From Hamadaea sp. (GTDB taxonomy: Bacteria; Actinomycetota; Actinomycetes; Mycobacteriales; Micromonosporaceae), in contig NZ_JABFVK010000043.1 of assembly GCF_013362815.1 (NCBI RefSeq), positions 62,001 through 126,000 of the forward strand: a DNA stretch of 64,000 nt, written 5' to 3'. Positions 27,478 through 35,820 of this stretch are shown in pieces; position 1 is the first letter of the stretch, and the number at the start of each line of letters is the position of its first letter. The notes below the pieces were generated by a model that made no database searches, was not told where the DNA came from, and worked only from the letters and a program-made list of their open reading frames with translations. A program made the position numbers and the translations under genes.

Positions 27478-27738
27478 GGGAGGGGCGGTGGGATCCTCGC
27501 CGCGATCGATGGCGTCCCACAGGTCCTTAGCCGAAGCCGAAGACGAAGGCGAAGACGACGAAGAGGGGGACGAAGGAGAGGGCGAGGAAGCCCGCCCGGT
27601 ACCGCGGATGCGCGGCCACAGCAGGAGGGCCAACGCACCGGCGAACGCCGCCAGCGCCACTGCGCGTACCACTGAAGAACTCACGAGCCAGGTGATGCCG
27701 GCGGCGACCACCACGACGAGCAGTACGCGGTTCTTCAT
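27472..27738 (-). CDS. Small membrane protein in the trp cluster
   Basis: 88-residue protein with two closely spaced hydrophobic helices (VLLVVVVAAGITWLVSS and VVRAVALAAFAGALALLLW), then a serine/proline-rich linker and an acidic-polar tail ending DLWDAIDRGEDPT. Its ATG overlaps the trpE stop by four bases, so it is coupled to trpE. It occupies the place where actinobacteria often carry a Trp-associated membrane protein (TIGR02234), but it is much shorter and I cannot confirm homology. The TGA stop is supplied by a family B repeat. Confidence 0.75.
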   Translation of the reverse strand: MKNRVLLVVVVAAGITWLVSSSVVRAVALAAFAGALALLLWPRIRGTGRASSPSPSSPSSSSSPSSSASAKDLWDAIDRGEDPTAPPR

Positions 27739-29249
27739 CGCGCGGCCCGCAGGGTCTGCGCGGCGGCGATGGCCGACAGGACCGCCATGGCCTTGTTGCG
27801 CGTCTCCTGTTCCTCGGCGGCGGGGTCGGAGTCGGCGACGATACCGGCCCCGGCCTGCACATATGCTCGCCGGTCGCGGATGAGCGCGGTGCGGATGGCG
27901 ATGGCCATGTCGAGGTCGCCGCCGAAGCCGAAGTAGCCGACGGTGCCGCCGTAGAGGCCGCGGCGCGTGGGTTCGAGCTCCTCGATGATCTCCATCGCGC
28001 GGACCTTGGGCGCGCCGGACAGCGTGCCGGCCGGGAAGGTCGCGCAAAGCGCGTCGAAGGCCGACTGTTCCGGGCGCAGTTCGCCGGTCACGGTCGAGAC
28101 GATGTGCATGACGTGGCTGTAGAACTCGATGGTGGCGAACTCCGGCACTTCAACGGTGCCCGGCCGGCAGACCCGGCCGAGGTCGTTGCGGCCGAGATCG
28201 ACGAGCATGACGTGCTCGGAGCGTTCCTTCGGGTCCGCGATCAGCTCGTTCGCCAGGCGCGTGTCGTCCTCTGCGGAGACGCCGCGCGGTCGCGTGCCCG
28301 CGATCGGGTGCAGCAGCGCCCTGCCCGACGCGTTGACCTTCAGGTGCGCCTCGGGCGACGATCCGACGATGTCGAAGCCGTCGTAGCGAAGCAGGTACAT
28401 GTAAGGACTCGGGTTCGTCGTCCGCAACACCCGGTAGACGTCCAGCGCGTCGGCCTCGCACTCGGCCTCGAACCGTTGCGCCACAACGATTTGGAAGCAG
28501 TCGCCCGCGCGGATCGCGGCCTTGGCCGCCTCGACCGCCTTCGGGAACTCACCGTCCGCGGTACGGCTACGCAACGCGGGCACGCCCCCGCTCACCGTCG
28601 ATACCAGCGGTGGTGTCGGCCGCGACAAGGCCGTCGTCATCGCGTCCAGCCGGCCGACTGCCATGTGGTACGCCGCCCGAGCGTCCTCGGTGGTGCCGTC
28701 CGCGGGGAGAACCGCGTTCGCGATGAGGATCGCGGCTCCGGCGTAATGGTCGAGGACCACCAGGTCGGTGGCCAGCATCAGGCCGAGCTCGGGCAGGTGG
28801 AGGTCGTCTTCGGCGAGACTCGGCAACCGTTCCAGGCGGCGGACGAAGTCGTAGCCGAGGAACCCCACGAGTCCACCGGTCAACGGCGGGAGGCCGTCGT
28901 CGAGGTGGTCGTGCCCCAGCGCGTCGAGGGTGGCCCGCAGGACTTCGAGGGGATCACCGGCGCTGGGCAGGTCGGCGGGCGGATTGCCGAGCCAGACCGC
29001 CTGACCGTCGCGTTCGGTGAGGGTGGCCAGCGAGCGTACGCCGATGAAGCTGTAGCGCGACCAAGCAGCACCGGCGGCGGGTTCGGCCGATTCGAGCAGG
29101 AAAGTGCCGGGGCCACCGCCGAGCTTCTGATAGACGCCGACCGGAGTCTCCCCGTCGGCGAGCAACCGCCGCGCGACGGGCAGCACCCGCCGTCCCTGCG
29201 CCCGCTTCTCGAAGTCTTCGAGGTCCGGGGTTACGGCACCAGACAGCAT
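27735..29249 (-). CDS. trpE: Anthranilate synthase component I
   Basis: 504-residue chorismate-using enzyme of the first step of tryptophan synthesis. The feedback site LLESAE lies near the N-terminus. The chorismate-binding domain contains LLRYDGFDIVGSSPEAHLK, PIAGTRPRGVSAEDD, LVDLGRNDLGRV and the terminal TLSGAPKVRAMEIIEELEPT with GGTVGYFGFGGDLD, all diagnostic. ATG 29249 overlaps the hisI stop (TGATG). No trpG is visible in the window, so the glutamine amidotransferase partner must be elsewhere. Confidence 0.95.
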   Translation of the reverse strand: MLSGAVTPDLEDFEKRAQGRRVLPVARRLLADGETPVGVYQKLGGGPGTFLLESAEPAAGAAWSRYSFIGVRSLATLTERDGQAVWLGNPPADLPSAGDPLEVLRATLDALGHDHLDDGLPPLTGGLVGFLGYDFVRRLERLPSLAEDDLHLPELGLMLATDLVVLDHYAGAAILIANAVLPADGTTEDARAAYHMAVGRLDAMTTALSRPTPPLVSTVSGGVPALRSRTADGEFPKAVEAAKAAIRAGDCFQIVVAQRFEAECEADALDVYRVLRTTNPSPYMYLLRYDGFDIVGSSPEAHLKVNASGRALLHPIAGTRPRGVSAEDDTRLANELIADPKERSEHVMLVDLGRNDLGRVCRPGTVEVPEFATIEFYSHVMHIVSTVTGELRPEQSAFDALCATFPAGTLSGAPKVRAMEIIEELEPTRRGLYGGTVGYFGFGGDLDMAIAIRTALIRDRRAYVQAGAGIVADSDPAAEEQETRNKAMAVLSAIAAAQTLRAAR

Positions 29250-29599
29250 CAGGCCCCCAACGGCAGTTCGGTGAAGAAGCACGTGGGCGCGCCCGTGTGG
29301 CAGGCCGCCCCGACCTGGTCGACGTCGAGCAGCAGCGCGTCGCCGTCGCAGTCGAGCCGAACCGCCTTGACGTGCTGCACGTGCCCGGAGGTCTCGCCCT
29401 TGACCCAGTACGCCTGGCGGCTGCGCGACCAGTAGGTGGCCCGGCCGGTCCGGAGCGTACGCGCCAACGCCTCGTCGTCCATCCAGGCCAGCATCAGCAC
29501 CTCGCCGGTGTCGTGCCGCCGGGCGATGGCGGCGACGAGCCCGTGCTCGTCCCGTTTGAGCTGCTGGGCGATGGCTGGGTCGAGGGTCGAGTCCGGCAT
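29249..29599 (-). CDS. hisI: Phosphoribosyl-AMP cyclohydrolase
   Basis: 116-residue zinc enzyme of histidine synthesis that opens the adenine ring of phosphoribosyl-AMP. The sequence shows [36 protein letters not shown] and the metal-binding [14 protein letters not shown] and [13 protein letters not shown] (conserved Cys residues). ATG 29599 was preferred to the upstream in-frame codon because it gives the usual length. The stop overlaps the trpE start. This is the monofunctional HisI form, without HisE. Confidence 0.96.
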   Translation of the reverse strand: MPDSTLDPAIAQQLKRDEHGLVAAIARRHDTGEVLMLAWMDDEALARTLRTGRATYWSRSRQAYWVKGETSGHVQHVKAVRLDCDGDALLLDVDQVGAACHTGAPTCFFTELPLGA

Positions 29600-29669
29600 C
29601 CCACGATTCTCCCGCGCTCTGTCGGGGATCTGCGACAGGGGCAGGCTTGACCATCCCTCGGAACTCATC

Positions 29670-29685
29670 TAGCGTTGAATTCAAC
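29670..29685. promoter_or_regulatory. Perfect palindrome overlapping the ABC operon promoter
   Basis: GTTGAATTCAAC (29674-29685) is a perfect 12-base palindrome in the spacer between divergent hisI and the ABC ATPase. TAGCGT (29670-29675), a possible -10, overlaps its left end. Such a site suits a TetR-type regulator, and one is encoded downstream at 31374; I did not find a second copy there. Confidence 0.5.
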
Positions 29686-29718
29686 AGGCAATGAAATCTG
29701 GGAGGAGCTGAGTATTCA

Positions 29719-30462
29719 GTGATCGAGGTCAAAGACCTGGTGGTCGATCGCGGCAAGCTGCGCGTACTCGACGGGTTCACGTGCAGCGTCCCGACCGGCA
29801 GCATCACCGGGCTGCTCGGCCCCAGCGGCTCCGGCAAGACCACGCTGATGCGCGCGGTGGTCGGGGTCCAGCTCGTCCGGAGCGGCACCGTGACCGTGCT
29901 CGGCCAGCCCGCCGGGTCGGCCGCGCTCCGCCACAAGATCGGTTATCTGACCCAAGCACCCAGCGTGTACGCCGACCTGACGGTCCGGGAGAACGCGCGT
30001 TACTTCGCCGCACTGCACGGGCTCGACAGTGCGCATGCCGATCAGGTGGTCGTCGACGTCGGCCTCGGCGGCGCGGCCACCCAGCTCGTCGGCGACCTGT
30101 CCGGCGGCCAGCGCAGCCGGGCCTCGCTGGCGTGTGCACTGGTCGGTAAGCCGGAGATCCTGGTGCTCGACGAGCCCACGGTCGGGCAGGACCCCGTCCT
30201 CCGGGACGAGTTGTGGGCGCGTTTCCGGCAGCTGGCGGCCGACGGTGCGACCGTGTTGGTCTCGAGTCACGTGATGGACGAGGCCAACCGGTGCGACCGG
30301 TTGCTGCTGATCCGCCGCGGCGAGCTGATCGCCGACGACACTCCGGCGGCGGTCAAGGCTTCCGCCGGAACCGAAGACCTCGACCAGGCGTTCCTGACGC
30401 TCATCCGCCGCCACGGCGACGCCTTGGATCAGGGTGCCCCGCAGAAGGGTGAGTCGCGATGA
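29719..30462 (+). CDS. ABC transporter ATP-binding protein (ABC-2 type exporter)
   Basis: 247-residue ATPase. Walker A is GPSGSGKTT, the signature is LSGGQRSRASLACAL, and Walker B is ILVLDEPTVGQDP with a canonical catalytic Glu, followed by the switch histidine in VSSHVMDEANRCDRLLL. The C-terminal DQAFLTLI segment is typical of drug or polymer exporter ATPases. GTG 29719 is preceded by GGGAGGAG. It overlaps the permease by four bases. The substrate is unknown; the linked TetR gene suggests drug efflux. Confidence 0.9.
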   Translation: MIEVKDLVVDRGKLRVLDGFTCSVPTGSITGLLGPSGSGKTTLMRAVVGVQLVRSGTVTVLGQPAGSAALRHKIGYLTQAPSVYADLTVRENARYFAALHGLDSAHADQVVVDVGLGGAATQLVGDLSGGQRSRASLACALVGKPEILVLDEPTVGQDPVLRDELWARFRQLAADGATVLVSSHVMDEANRCDRLLLIRRGELIADDTPAAVKASAGTEDLDQAFLTLIRRHGDALDQGAPQKGESR

Positions 30463-31187
30463 CGCTGCTGCACACCACTGCCCGGATCCTCCGGCAACTG
30501 CGGCACGACAAGCGCACGATCGCGCTGCTCGTGGCGGTCCCGACGCTACTGCTGACGTTGCTGTACTTCATGTACGACAACCAGGAGATGGTCTTCGACC
30601 GGGTCGCCCTGATCATGCTGGGGCTGTTCCCGTTCATCATCATGTTCCTGGTGACCAGCATCGCGATGCTCCGCGAGCGGACCACCGGAACGCTGGAACG
30701 ACTGTTGACGACGCCGTTGCGGCGGACGGATCTGCTGTTCGGGTACGGCATCGCGTTCGGCCTGGCCGCCGCGATCCAGGCGACCATCGCCAGCGCTTTG
30801 GCGTACTGGTTGCTGGATCTCGACACCGCGGGCAGTCCGGCGCTGGTCATCCTGATCGCCGTCACCAACGCCGTCCTGGGGGTGGCGCTCGGGCTGCTGG
30901 CCAGCGCGTTCGCCCAGACGGAGTTCCAGGCGGTCCAGTTCATGCCAGTGGTCGCCCTGCCGCAGATCCTCCTGTGCGGGCTGTTCGTCCCCCGGGACCA
31001 GATGGCCGGGTGGCTCCAGGCGATCAGCGACGTCATGCCGCTGACGTACGCCGTCGAAGCCCTCCAGCAAGTGGGCGCGCACGCCGACGCCACCGCGACG
31101 ATGTGGCGTGACCTCGGCATCGTCGCCGGAGTCGTGGTGCTGGCCCTGGTGCTCGCCTCGCTGACCCTGCGACGGCGTACGCCGTGA
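30459..31187 (+). CDS. ABC-2 type permease
   Basis: 242-residue membrane partner of the preceding ATPase. It has six hydrophobic segments: ALLVAVPTLLLTLLYFMY, IMLGLFPFIIMFLVTSIAML, FGYGIAFGLAAAIQATIASA, ALVILIAVTNAVLGVALGLL, VVALPQILLCGLF and GIVAGVVVLALVLASLTL. The ERTTGTLERLLTTPLRRTDLL loop and the late SDVMPLTYAVEAL segment are typical of ABC-2 (DrrB-like) exporters. It overlaps the ATPase gene at ATGA. A family B element starts about 10 bases after its stop. Confidence 0.9.
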   Translation: MTLLHTTARILRQLRHDKRTIALLVAVPTLLLTLLYFMYDNQEMVFDRVALIMLGLFPFIIMFLVTSIAMLRERTTGTLERLLTTPLRRTDLLFGYGIAFGLAAAIQATIASALAYWLLDLDTAGSPALVILIAVTNAVLGVALGLLASAFAQTEFQAVQFMPVVALPQILLCGLFVPRDQMAGWLQAISDVMPLTYAVEALQQVGAHADATATMWRDLGIVAGVVVLALVLASLTLRRRTP

Positions 31188-31196
31188 CCCCCTCCC

Positions 31197-31265
31197 GCGT
31201 TGATCATGAACCTAGGGTTCGGTTCGCCGGCGATTCGCCGCCCCGAAGTCCATGATCAACGCGGG
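31197..31265. repeat. Palindromic element, family B copy 4
   Basis: Starts CGCGTTGATCATGAACCTAG and ends CCATGATCAACGCG, so the outer 14 or so bases are inverted. The interior is CGGTTCGCCGGCGATTCGCC. It sits between the ABC-2 permease stop and the TetR gene. Confidence 0.75.
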
Positions 31266-31373
31266 AAGCGGCGCGGGGCTCGGGGCGGGGCGGGAGGCGG
31301 CTCGGGGCTCGGGGCGGGAGGGGGCGCGGGGCGCCGATCGGCAAGCAGCGCGACGTTAAGGTGGATCACCGTG

Positions 31374-31979
31374 ATGGCGAAGAGGACCGGCCGCCGCCCT
31401 GGCAGCCCGGACACGCGTGAGGCGATTCTGGCGTCGGCGCGGCAGGCCTTCGCCGAGCGCGGCTTCGACGGGGCGACCGTACGCCAGATCGCCGCCGGAG
31501 CCGAGGTCGACCCCGCCCTGGTACACCACTATTTCGGCTCCAAGGAGCAATTGTTCCTCGCCACGATGAAGGTGCCGATCGACCCGCGCACCATCATCGA
31601 CGGAATCGCCGGCAACGGCGTGGAGCACGCGGGCGAGACGCTGATCCGGATGTTCGTCAAAGTATGGGACTCCCCTGCCGGCAGTGTCGGCGCGGCGCTG
31701 ATCCGGTCGGGAATGAGCAACGAACTAGGCGCGCGGATGCTGCGCGAATTCCTCGTCACCCAGATCCTTCGGCGAGTCATCAAGCAGCTGGGCCTCGATC
31801 CGGCCGAAGCTCCGGCCCGGGCGGCGCTTGTCGCCTCGCAGCTCGCCGGGCTCGCCATGATGCGGTACATCATCAAGCTCGAACCGATCGCCAGCGCGCC
31901 GGTCGAGGACCTCGTCGCCATGATCGGGCCGACGATTCAGCGCTACATCAGCGACCCGCTTCCGACGCTCGGCGGGTGA
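31374..31979 (+). CDS. TetR family transcriptional regulator
   Basis: 201-residue regulator. The N-terminal helix-turn-helix is standard: TREAILASARQAFAERGFDG, ATVRQIAAGAEVDPALVHHY, FGSKEQLFLAT. The C-terminal ligand domain is TetR_C_17-like (GSVGAALIRSGMSN and LVASQLAGLAMMRYIIKLEPI). ATG 31374 has AAGGTGG upstream; GTG 31371 with TAAGGT 8 bases before it is a leaderless alternative. It probably represses the preceding ABC exporter. Its TGA stop begins the TGATCA of a family B repeat. Confidence 0.9.
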   Translation: MAKRTGRRPGSPDTREAILASARQAFAERGFDGATVRQIAAGAEVDPALVHHYFGSKEQLFLATMKVPIDPRTIIDGIAGNGVEHAGETLIRMFVKVWDSPAGSVGAALIRSGMSNELGARMLREFLVTQILRRVIKQLGLDPAEAPARAALVASQLAGLAMMRYIIKLEPIASAPVEDLVAMIGPTIQRYISDPLPTLGG

Positions 31980-32068
31980 TCACTCGGTCGTGGAGTTGAT
32001 CACCCGGAAACCGGAATGGCGACCTGGGAAAACGCCGTTGATCACCCCGACTAGTTCATGATCGCGCG
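31977..32068. repeat. Palindromic element, family B copy 5
   Basis: Contains GTGATCACTC, GAGTTGATCACCC, CCGTTGATCACCCC and the right end AGTTCATGATCGCGCGGA. The left edge supplies the TetR stop and the right edge encodes the last codons and stop of the convergent MFS gene. Confidence 0.75.
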
Positions 32069-33270
32069 GAACTCGCGCGGACGATCAGCGCACAGGCCGC
32101 GGCGGCCGCACCCGCCAGCGCTACGGCCGCGGTTGCTCCGGTGGTCAGCGCGATGGCCCCGAAGACCGCCGGACCCAGGCCTTGCGCGGTCATCAAACCC
32201 GAGCCGAGCACGCCGAACGCCTGGCCGCGCAGCTCCTCCGGCAACGCGTCGACGAAGCTCCGTTGCAAGCCCAACGTGTATGCGAAACCGGCGCCGGACA
32301 GCACCAGCAAAGCGGCGACGACCACCACGGGTATCTCCAGGCCGAGCACGACCACGGGCAACCCCAGCAGCACCACGAGCGGCGCGGCCAGCCGTTCTCG
32401 CGTACGCGGAGCGACGAACCGCCCGACGACGAGGTCCCCGGCGAACATCCCGACGGGCAGGCAGGCCAGCAGATAGCCGGCCGTCCCCGCCGGGAATCCC
32501 CGCTCCGCCGCGTACGCGACGAGCAGCCCCTCCGCGCCGACGGAGAACGCCGGTGGGAGCCATTGCGCGAGCATGAGACGGCGTACGGCGCGATCCCCGA
32601 GCAGGGTGCGGTTGGCCTGCCAGCTGTGCCGGACGACGCCACCGCCGGGAGCCGCCGGGACGGCGGGGAGGTTCGGCATCCGCAGCCGGATCGTGATCGC
32701 GGCGATCGCGTGGAGCACCGCGCTCACCAGCAACGCGTGCTGCGGACTGCCCAGCAGGGCGATCGCCGCCCCGCCACCGGCCAGGCCGACGAGCTGCGCC
32801 GCCGAGGCCGACATCGAGGTGAGCGCCCGCCCGAGCACGTACGCGTCCCCGGTCAGCGTCTCGGCGACGACCCGCGCCGACGCGCCGCCGAAGACGGGTA
32901 CGAAGGTCGCGATGACCGCCACCAGCACGAGACAGGCCCACGCCGGGAGCGGAACCGTCGCCAGGAGCACCGCCGAGACGCATTCCACGGCGTACCCGAT
33001 GAAGATCACGAAGCGCGGGCGGACGCGATCCGCGAGCGACCCGACGAGCGTCGAGCCGATGAGCTGGGGCAGGAACCCCGCGCCGAACGCGAGCGCACCC
33101 AGGAGCGGCGACGACGTGGCCGCGTAGATGAGCACGGACAGCGCGAGTATGCGCAGCGAGTCGGCCGCGATCGCGAGCGAGCGCGTCACGAAGAGCAGGC
33201 GGTAGATCGGGTCGGCGAGTACCTCGCGGTAGGTCGCCCGCTGGACCTCGGGCTGGAGCAGTGTCGTCAC
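32056..33270 (-). CDS. MFS transporter (drug efflux type)
   Basis: 404-residue transporter with about twelve hydrophobic helices. The loop between helices 2 and 3 reads VGSLADRVRPRFVIFIGYAVE, the usual MFS motif A. It is in the size range of MFS multidrug pumps of the Tet(V)/Bmr kind. GTG 33270 was chosen as the first start inside the divergent spacer. Its final residues (ARS) and stop are encoded by the family B repeat. The ArsR-type gene is divergent and probably regulates it. Substrate unknown. Confidence 0.87.
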   Translation of the reverse strand: MTTLLQPEVQRATYREVLADPIYRLLFVTRSLAIAADSLRILALSVLIYAATSSPLLGALAFGAGFLPQLIGSTLVGSLADRVRPRFVIFIGYAVECVSAVLLATVPLPAWACLVLVAVIATFVPVFGGASARVVAETLTGDAYVLGRALTSMSASAAQLVGLAGGGAAIALLGSPQHALLVSAVLHAIAAITIRLRMPNLPAVPAAPGGGVVRHSWQANRTLLGDRAVRRLMLAQWLPPAFSVGAEGLLVAYAAERGFPAGTAGYLLACLPVGMFAGDLVVGRFVAPRTRERLAAPLVVLLGLPVVVLGLEIPVVVVAALLVLSGAGFAYTLGLQRSFVDALPEELRGQAFGVLGSGLMTAQGLGPAVFGAIALTTGATAAVALAGAAAAACALIVRASSARS

Positions 33271-33323
33271 GGGGACAGCCTGGTGGCGGCGGCGGACCGG
33301 CTCGAATGATTCGCCGAGCGACG

Positions 33324-33329
33324 TAAGGT
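33324..33329 (+). promoter_or_regulatory. Possible -10 box of the ArsR-type gene
   Basis: TAAGGT lies 6 bases before GTG 33336, and no ribosome-binding site is seen. Confidence 0.4.
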
Positions 33330-33335
33330 CAAGTT

Positions 33336-34319
33336 GTGATGCGATTCGAGGCCGGACCGGACGACCTGCTGCACAGCCGGTTCGCCCTGTCCCCCGCGAT
33401 GGAGCTGGCACAGGTGCTGCGCCGGCTCTGCGGCTTCGACCGCCACTCCGGTACGCGTCCGTCGCTGGACCGGTTCCGGCCCGCCTTCGAGCGTCTGCGC
33501 CGGGAGACCGAACTGGACGCCATGCTGGCGCTGAACTACGCCCATGGCGGGCCGAACTTCACCGCCTGGCCACCGTCGGGCCTGGCCCAGACCTGGGCCG
33601 ACGACCTGGCCGCCACCCGGGCGACTCCGCTGCGGGTGGCCCGAGCCGACATCGCCGACTGCCTCCGCCGCCGGCCCACCGCCGAGCCCCGGGTGCTCGC
33701 AGTCCTGCGCAGCCGGAACGTCGTCGAACGGATCGCGACGGCGCTCGACGCCGCCTGGCACGAACTGATCGCACCGGACTGGCCGCAGCTGCGGGCGATC
33801 TGCGAACGCGACGTCGTCCATCGGGCCGGACTGCTCGCCCGATCCGGCTGGGCGGCGGCGCTGGACGGGCTGCATCCCGAGGTCAGCTGGCGCGACGGCG
33901 GCATCGACGTACGCGCGCTGCGCAGCCGGGGCCACGTCGACCTCGGCGGCGAGGGCCTGCTGCTGATCCCGTCCGCACACATCTGGCCTGGGCTGGCGGC
34001 GTACTCCGACTCGCCGTGGCCGAAGGCGATCATCTATCCGGCCCGAGGGGTGGCCGCGCTGTGGGAGCGGCAGCCACCGGCCGCCCCGGACGCATTGGCC
34101 GACCTCTTAGGACGGTCACGCGCCCGGTTGCTGCTGGCCCTCGACGATCCGGCCAGCACGACCCAACTCGCCCGCAGCCTCGGCCTGGCCACCGGAGCCG
34201 TCGGCGATCACCTCGCCGTCCTGCTGCGGGCCGGACTCGTTCGGCGGGCCCGGGACGGGCGATCTGTCCTTTATGGGCGTACGCCGATCGGCGACGCCCT
34301 GGCGGGCTCCTCGCCGTAG
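33336..34319 (+). CDS. ArsR-type winged-helix regulator (DUF5937-like)
   Basis: 327-residue protein. The last 75 residues are an ArsR-like winged helix: DLLGRSRARLLLALDDPAST, TQLARSLGLATGAVGDHLAVL, LRAGLVRRARDGRSVLYGRT. The first 240 residues match the pattern of DUF5937 (RFALSPAMELAQVLRRLCG near the start), a putative ligand-sensing domain in actinobacteria. The start is GTG 33336 or ATG 33339. It is divergent from the MFS gene, which it likely controls. Confidence 0.83.
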   Translation: MMRFEAGPDDLLHSRFALSPAMELAQVLRRLCGFDRHSGTRPSLDRFRPAFERLRRETELDAMLALNYAHGGPNFTAWPPSGLAQTWADDLAATRATPLRVARADIADCLRRRPTAEPRVLAVLRSRNVVERIATALDAAWHELIAPDWPQLRAICERDVVHRAGLLARSGWAAALDGLHPEVSWRDGGIDVRALRSRGHVDLGGEGLLLIPSAHIWPGLAAYSDSPWPKAIIYPARGVAALWERQPPAAPDALADLLGRSRARLLLALDDPASTTQLARSLGLATGAVGDHLAVLLRAGLVRRARDGRSVLYGRTPIGDALAGSSP

Positions 34320-34369
34320 CCCCCTCGCTCGCCCGCCCGCTCGCGCCGCTCGCTGCGCCCCTTTTAGCT

Positions 34370-34428
34370 GCAGATCACGGTTATGCATGCTTCCGACCGC
34401 CCCGGAAGCCTGCGTATCCGTGATCCGC
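34370..34428. repeat. Long hairpin element (family C)
   Basis: Arms of 25 bases (34370-34394 and 34404-34428) pair with four mismatches around a 9-base loop: GATCACGG...GCTTCC against GGAAGC...CCGTGATC. It lies after the ArsR-type gene and may be its terminator, or another dispersed palindromic element. Position 34320-34621 has no gene. Confidence 0.7.
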
Positions 34429-34490
34429 ATACGACGCCACCTGGGTTTCTTCGCAAGTAAAAACTGTGTGACTGAATTGTTATCGCCAGC

Positions 34491-34553
34491 AACAAACCAT
34501 GCCCTTGCGCGGACACCTCGCGACAACATACGTTGCCGGGCACAACAAACCAT
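34491..34553. promoter_or_regulatory. Direct repeats upstream of the xylose-type operon
   Basis: AACAAACCAT occurs exactly at 34491-34500 and 34544-34553, a spacing of 53 bases (about five helical turns). The sites lie 70-130 bases before the binding-protein start. They may be operators for the ROK regulator encoded at 37992. Confidence 0.45.
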
Positions 34554-34621
34554 CGTGTGACCGGTCGCACGTTTCCCCTAACCCGCGCCCCGCCCATCCC
34601 CCGAGAGGAAACCGAGCGAAG

Positions 34622-35716
34622 ATGCGCAGGAGCCTCCTTGCCCTGACCGCCGTCGGCGTCATGACGGTCGGCACCCTCGCCGCCTGTGGCGGCAACGACG
34701 ACAACACCGGTTCCGGCACCACGAAAGAGCCGAAGATCGGCGTGATCCTGCCGGACAGCAAGTCCTCGGCCCGCTGGGAGACCGCGGACCGCAAGTACCT
34801 CGAGGCCGCGTTCAAGGCCGCGGGAGTCAAGTACGACATCCAGAACGCGCAGAACGACAAGGCGGCGTTCCAGACGATCGCCGACCAGATGATCACCAAC
34901 GGCGCGACCGTTCTGATGATCGTCAACCTGGACTCGGGTACGGGCAAGGCCGTCATCGACAAGGCGCGCCAGCAGGGCGTCGCCACCATCGACTACGACC
35001 GCCTGACGCTCGGTGGCAACGCGCAGTACTACGTCAGCTTCGACAACGAGGCCGTCGGCAAGCTGCAGGGCCAGGGCCTGGTCGACTGCCTGACCAAGAA
35101 GAACGCCACCAAGCCGGTCATCGCCGAGCTCAACGGCTCGCCGACGGACAACAACGCGACGCTCTTCAAGAACGGCTACGACTCGATCCTCAAGCCGAAG
35201 TACGACAGCGGCGACTACGTCAAGGGTCCGGACGAGTCCGTCCCGGACTGGGACAACACCACCGCGGGCACGATCTTCGAGCAGATGCTGACCCGGCAGA
35301 AGGGCAAGATCGACGGGGTCCTCGCGGCCAACGACGGTCTGGGCAACGCGGCGATCACCATCCTCAAGAAGAACAAGCTGAACGGCAAGGTCCCGGTGAC
35401 CGGCCAGGACGCGACCGTGCAGGGTCTGCAGAACATCCTCGCGGGTGACCAGTGCATGACGGTCTACAAGGCGGTCAAGAAGGAGGCGGACAACGCCGCC
35501 GCCCTGGCGATCGCGCTGGCCAAGGGGGAGAAGAAGGAGACCGGCAAGACGGTCACCGACCCCACCACCCAGAAGGCCATCCCGTCGGTTCTGCTCGAGC
35601 CGCAGGCCATCACCTTCGCCAACGTGAAGGACGTCGTCACGGACGGCTACGTCACCAAGGCTGAGCTGTGCACCGCCGAGTTCGCGGCCAAGTGCACCGA
35701 GGCCGGCATCAGCTGA
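34622..35716 (+). CDS. xylF: Sugar-binding lipoprotein (XylF family)
   Basis: 364-residue periplasmic-type binding protein. Lipoprotein signal MRRSLLALTAVGVMTVGTL ends at LAAC, followed by a Gly/Asn/Asp linker. The mature part has the type I sugar-binding fold: IGVILPDSKSSARWE, NAQNDKAAFQTIADQMITNG, VATIDYDRLTLGG, GVLAANDGLGNAAI and VTGQDATVQGLQNILAGDQ, all close to XylF. ATG 34622 precedes the lipoprotein signal and has AGAGGAAA upstream. The first gene of xylF-xylG-xylH. Xylose is the likely ligand by family; ligand identity is not proven. Confidence 0.87.
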   Translation: MRRSLLALTAVGVMTVGTLAACGGNDDNTGSGTTKEPKIGVILPDSKSSARWETADRKYLEAAFKAAGVKYDIQNAQNDKAAFQTIADQMITNGATVLMIVNLDSGTGKAVIDKARQQGVATIDYDRLTLGGNAQYYVSFDNEAVGKLQGQGLVDCLTKKNATKPVIAELNGSPTDNNATLFKNGYDSILKPKYDSGDYVKGPDESVPDWDNTTAGTIFEQMLTRQKGKIDGVLAANDGLGNAAITILKKNKLNGKVPVTGQDATVQGLQNILAGDQCMTVYKAVKKEADNAAALAIALAKGEKKETGKTVTDPTTQKAIPSVLLEPQAITFANVKDVVTDGYVTKAELCTAEFAAKCTEAGIS

Positions 35717-35737
35717 CCTTCCGCTGCAAGACTGGAC

Positions 35738-35769
35738 GGCTCGCCGGCGTTTGCTGACGTCGGCGAGCC
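35738..35769 (+). terminator. Intercistronic hairpin between xylF and xylG
   Basis: GGCTCGCCG and CGGCGAGCC pair over a 14-base loop, followed by TTTCC. It could end part of the transcripts or protect the xylF message, giving more binding protein than transporter. Confidence 0.6.
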
Positions 35770-35820
35770 TTTCCTCCGCCCGTACCCCGTCGCGGCGCCC
35801 CACCCCGAGGAGAACCACCA

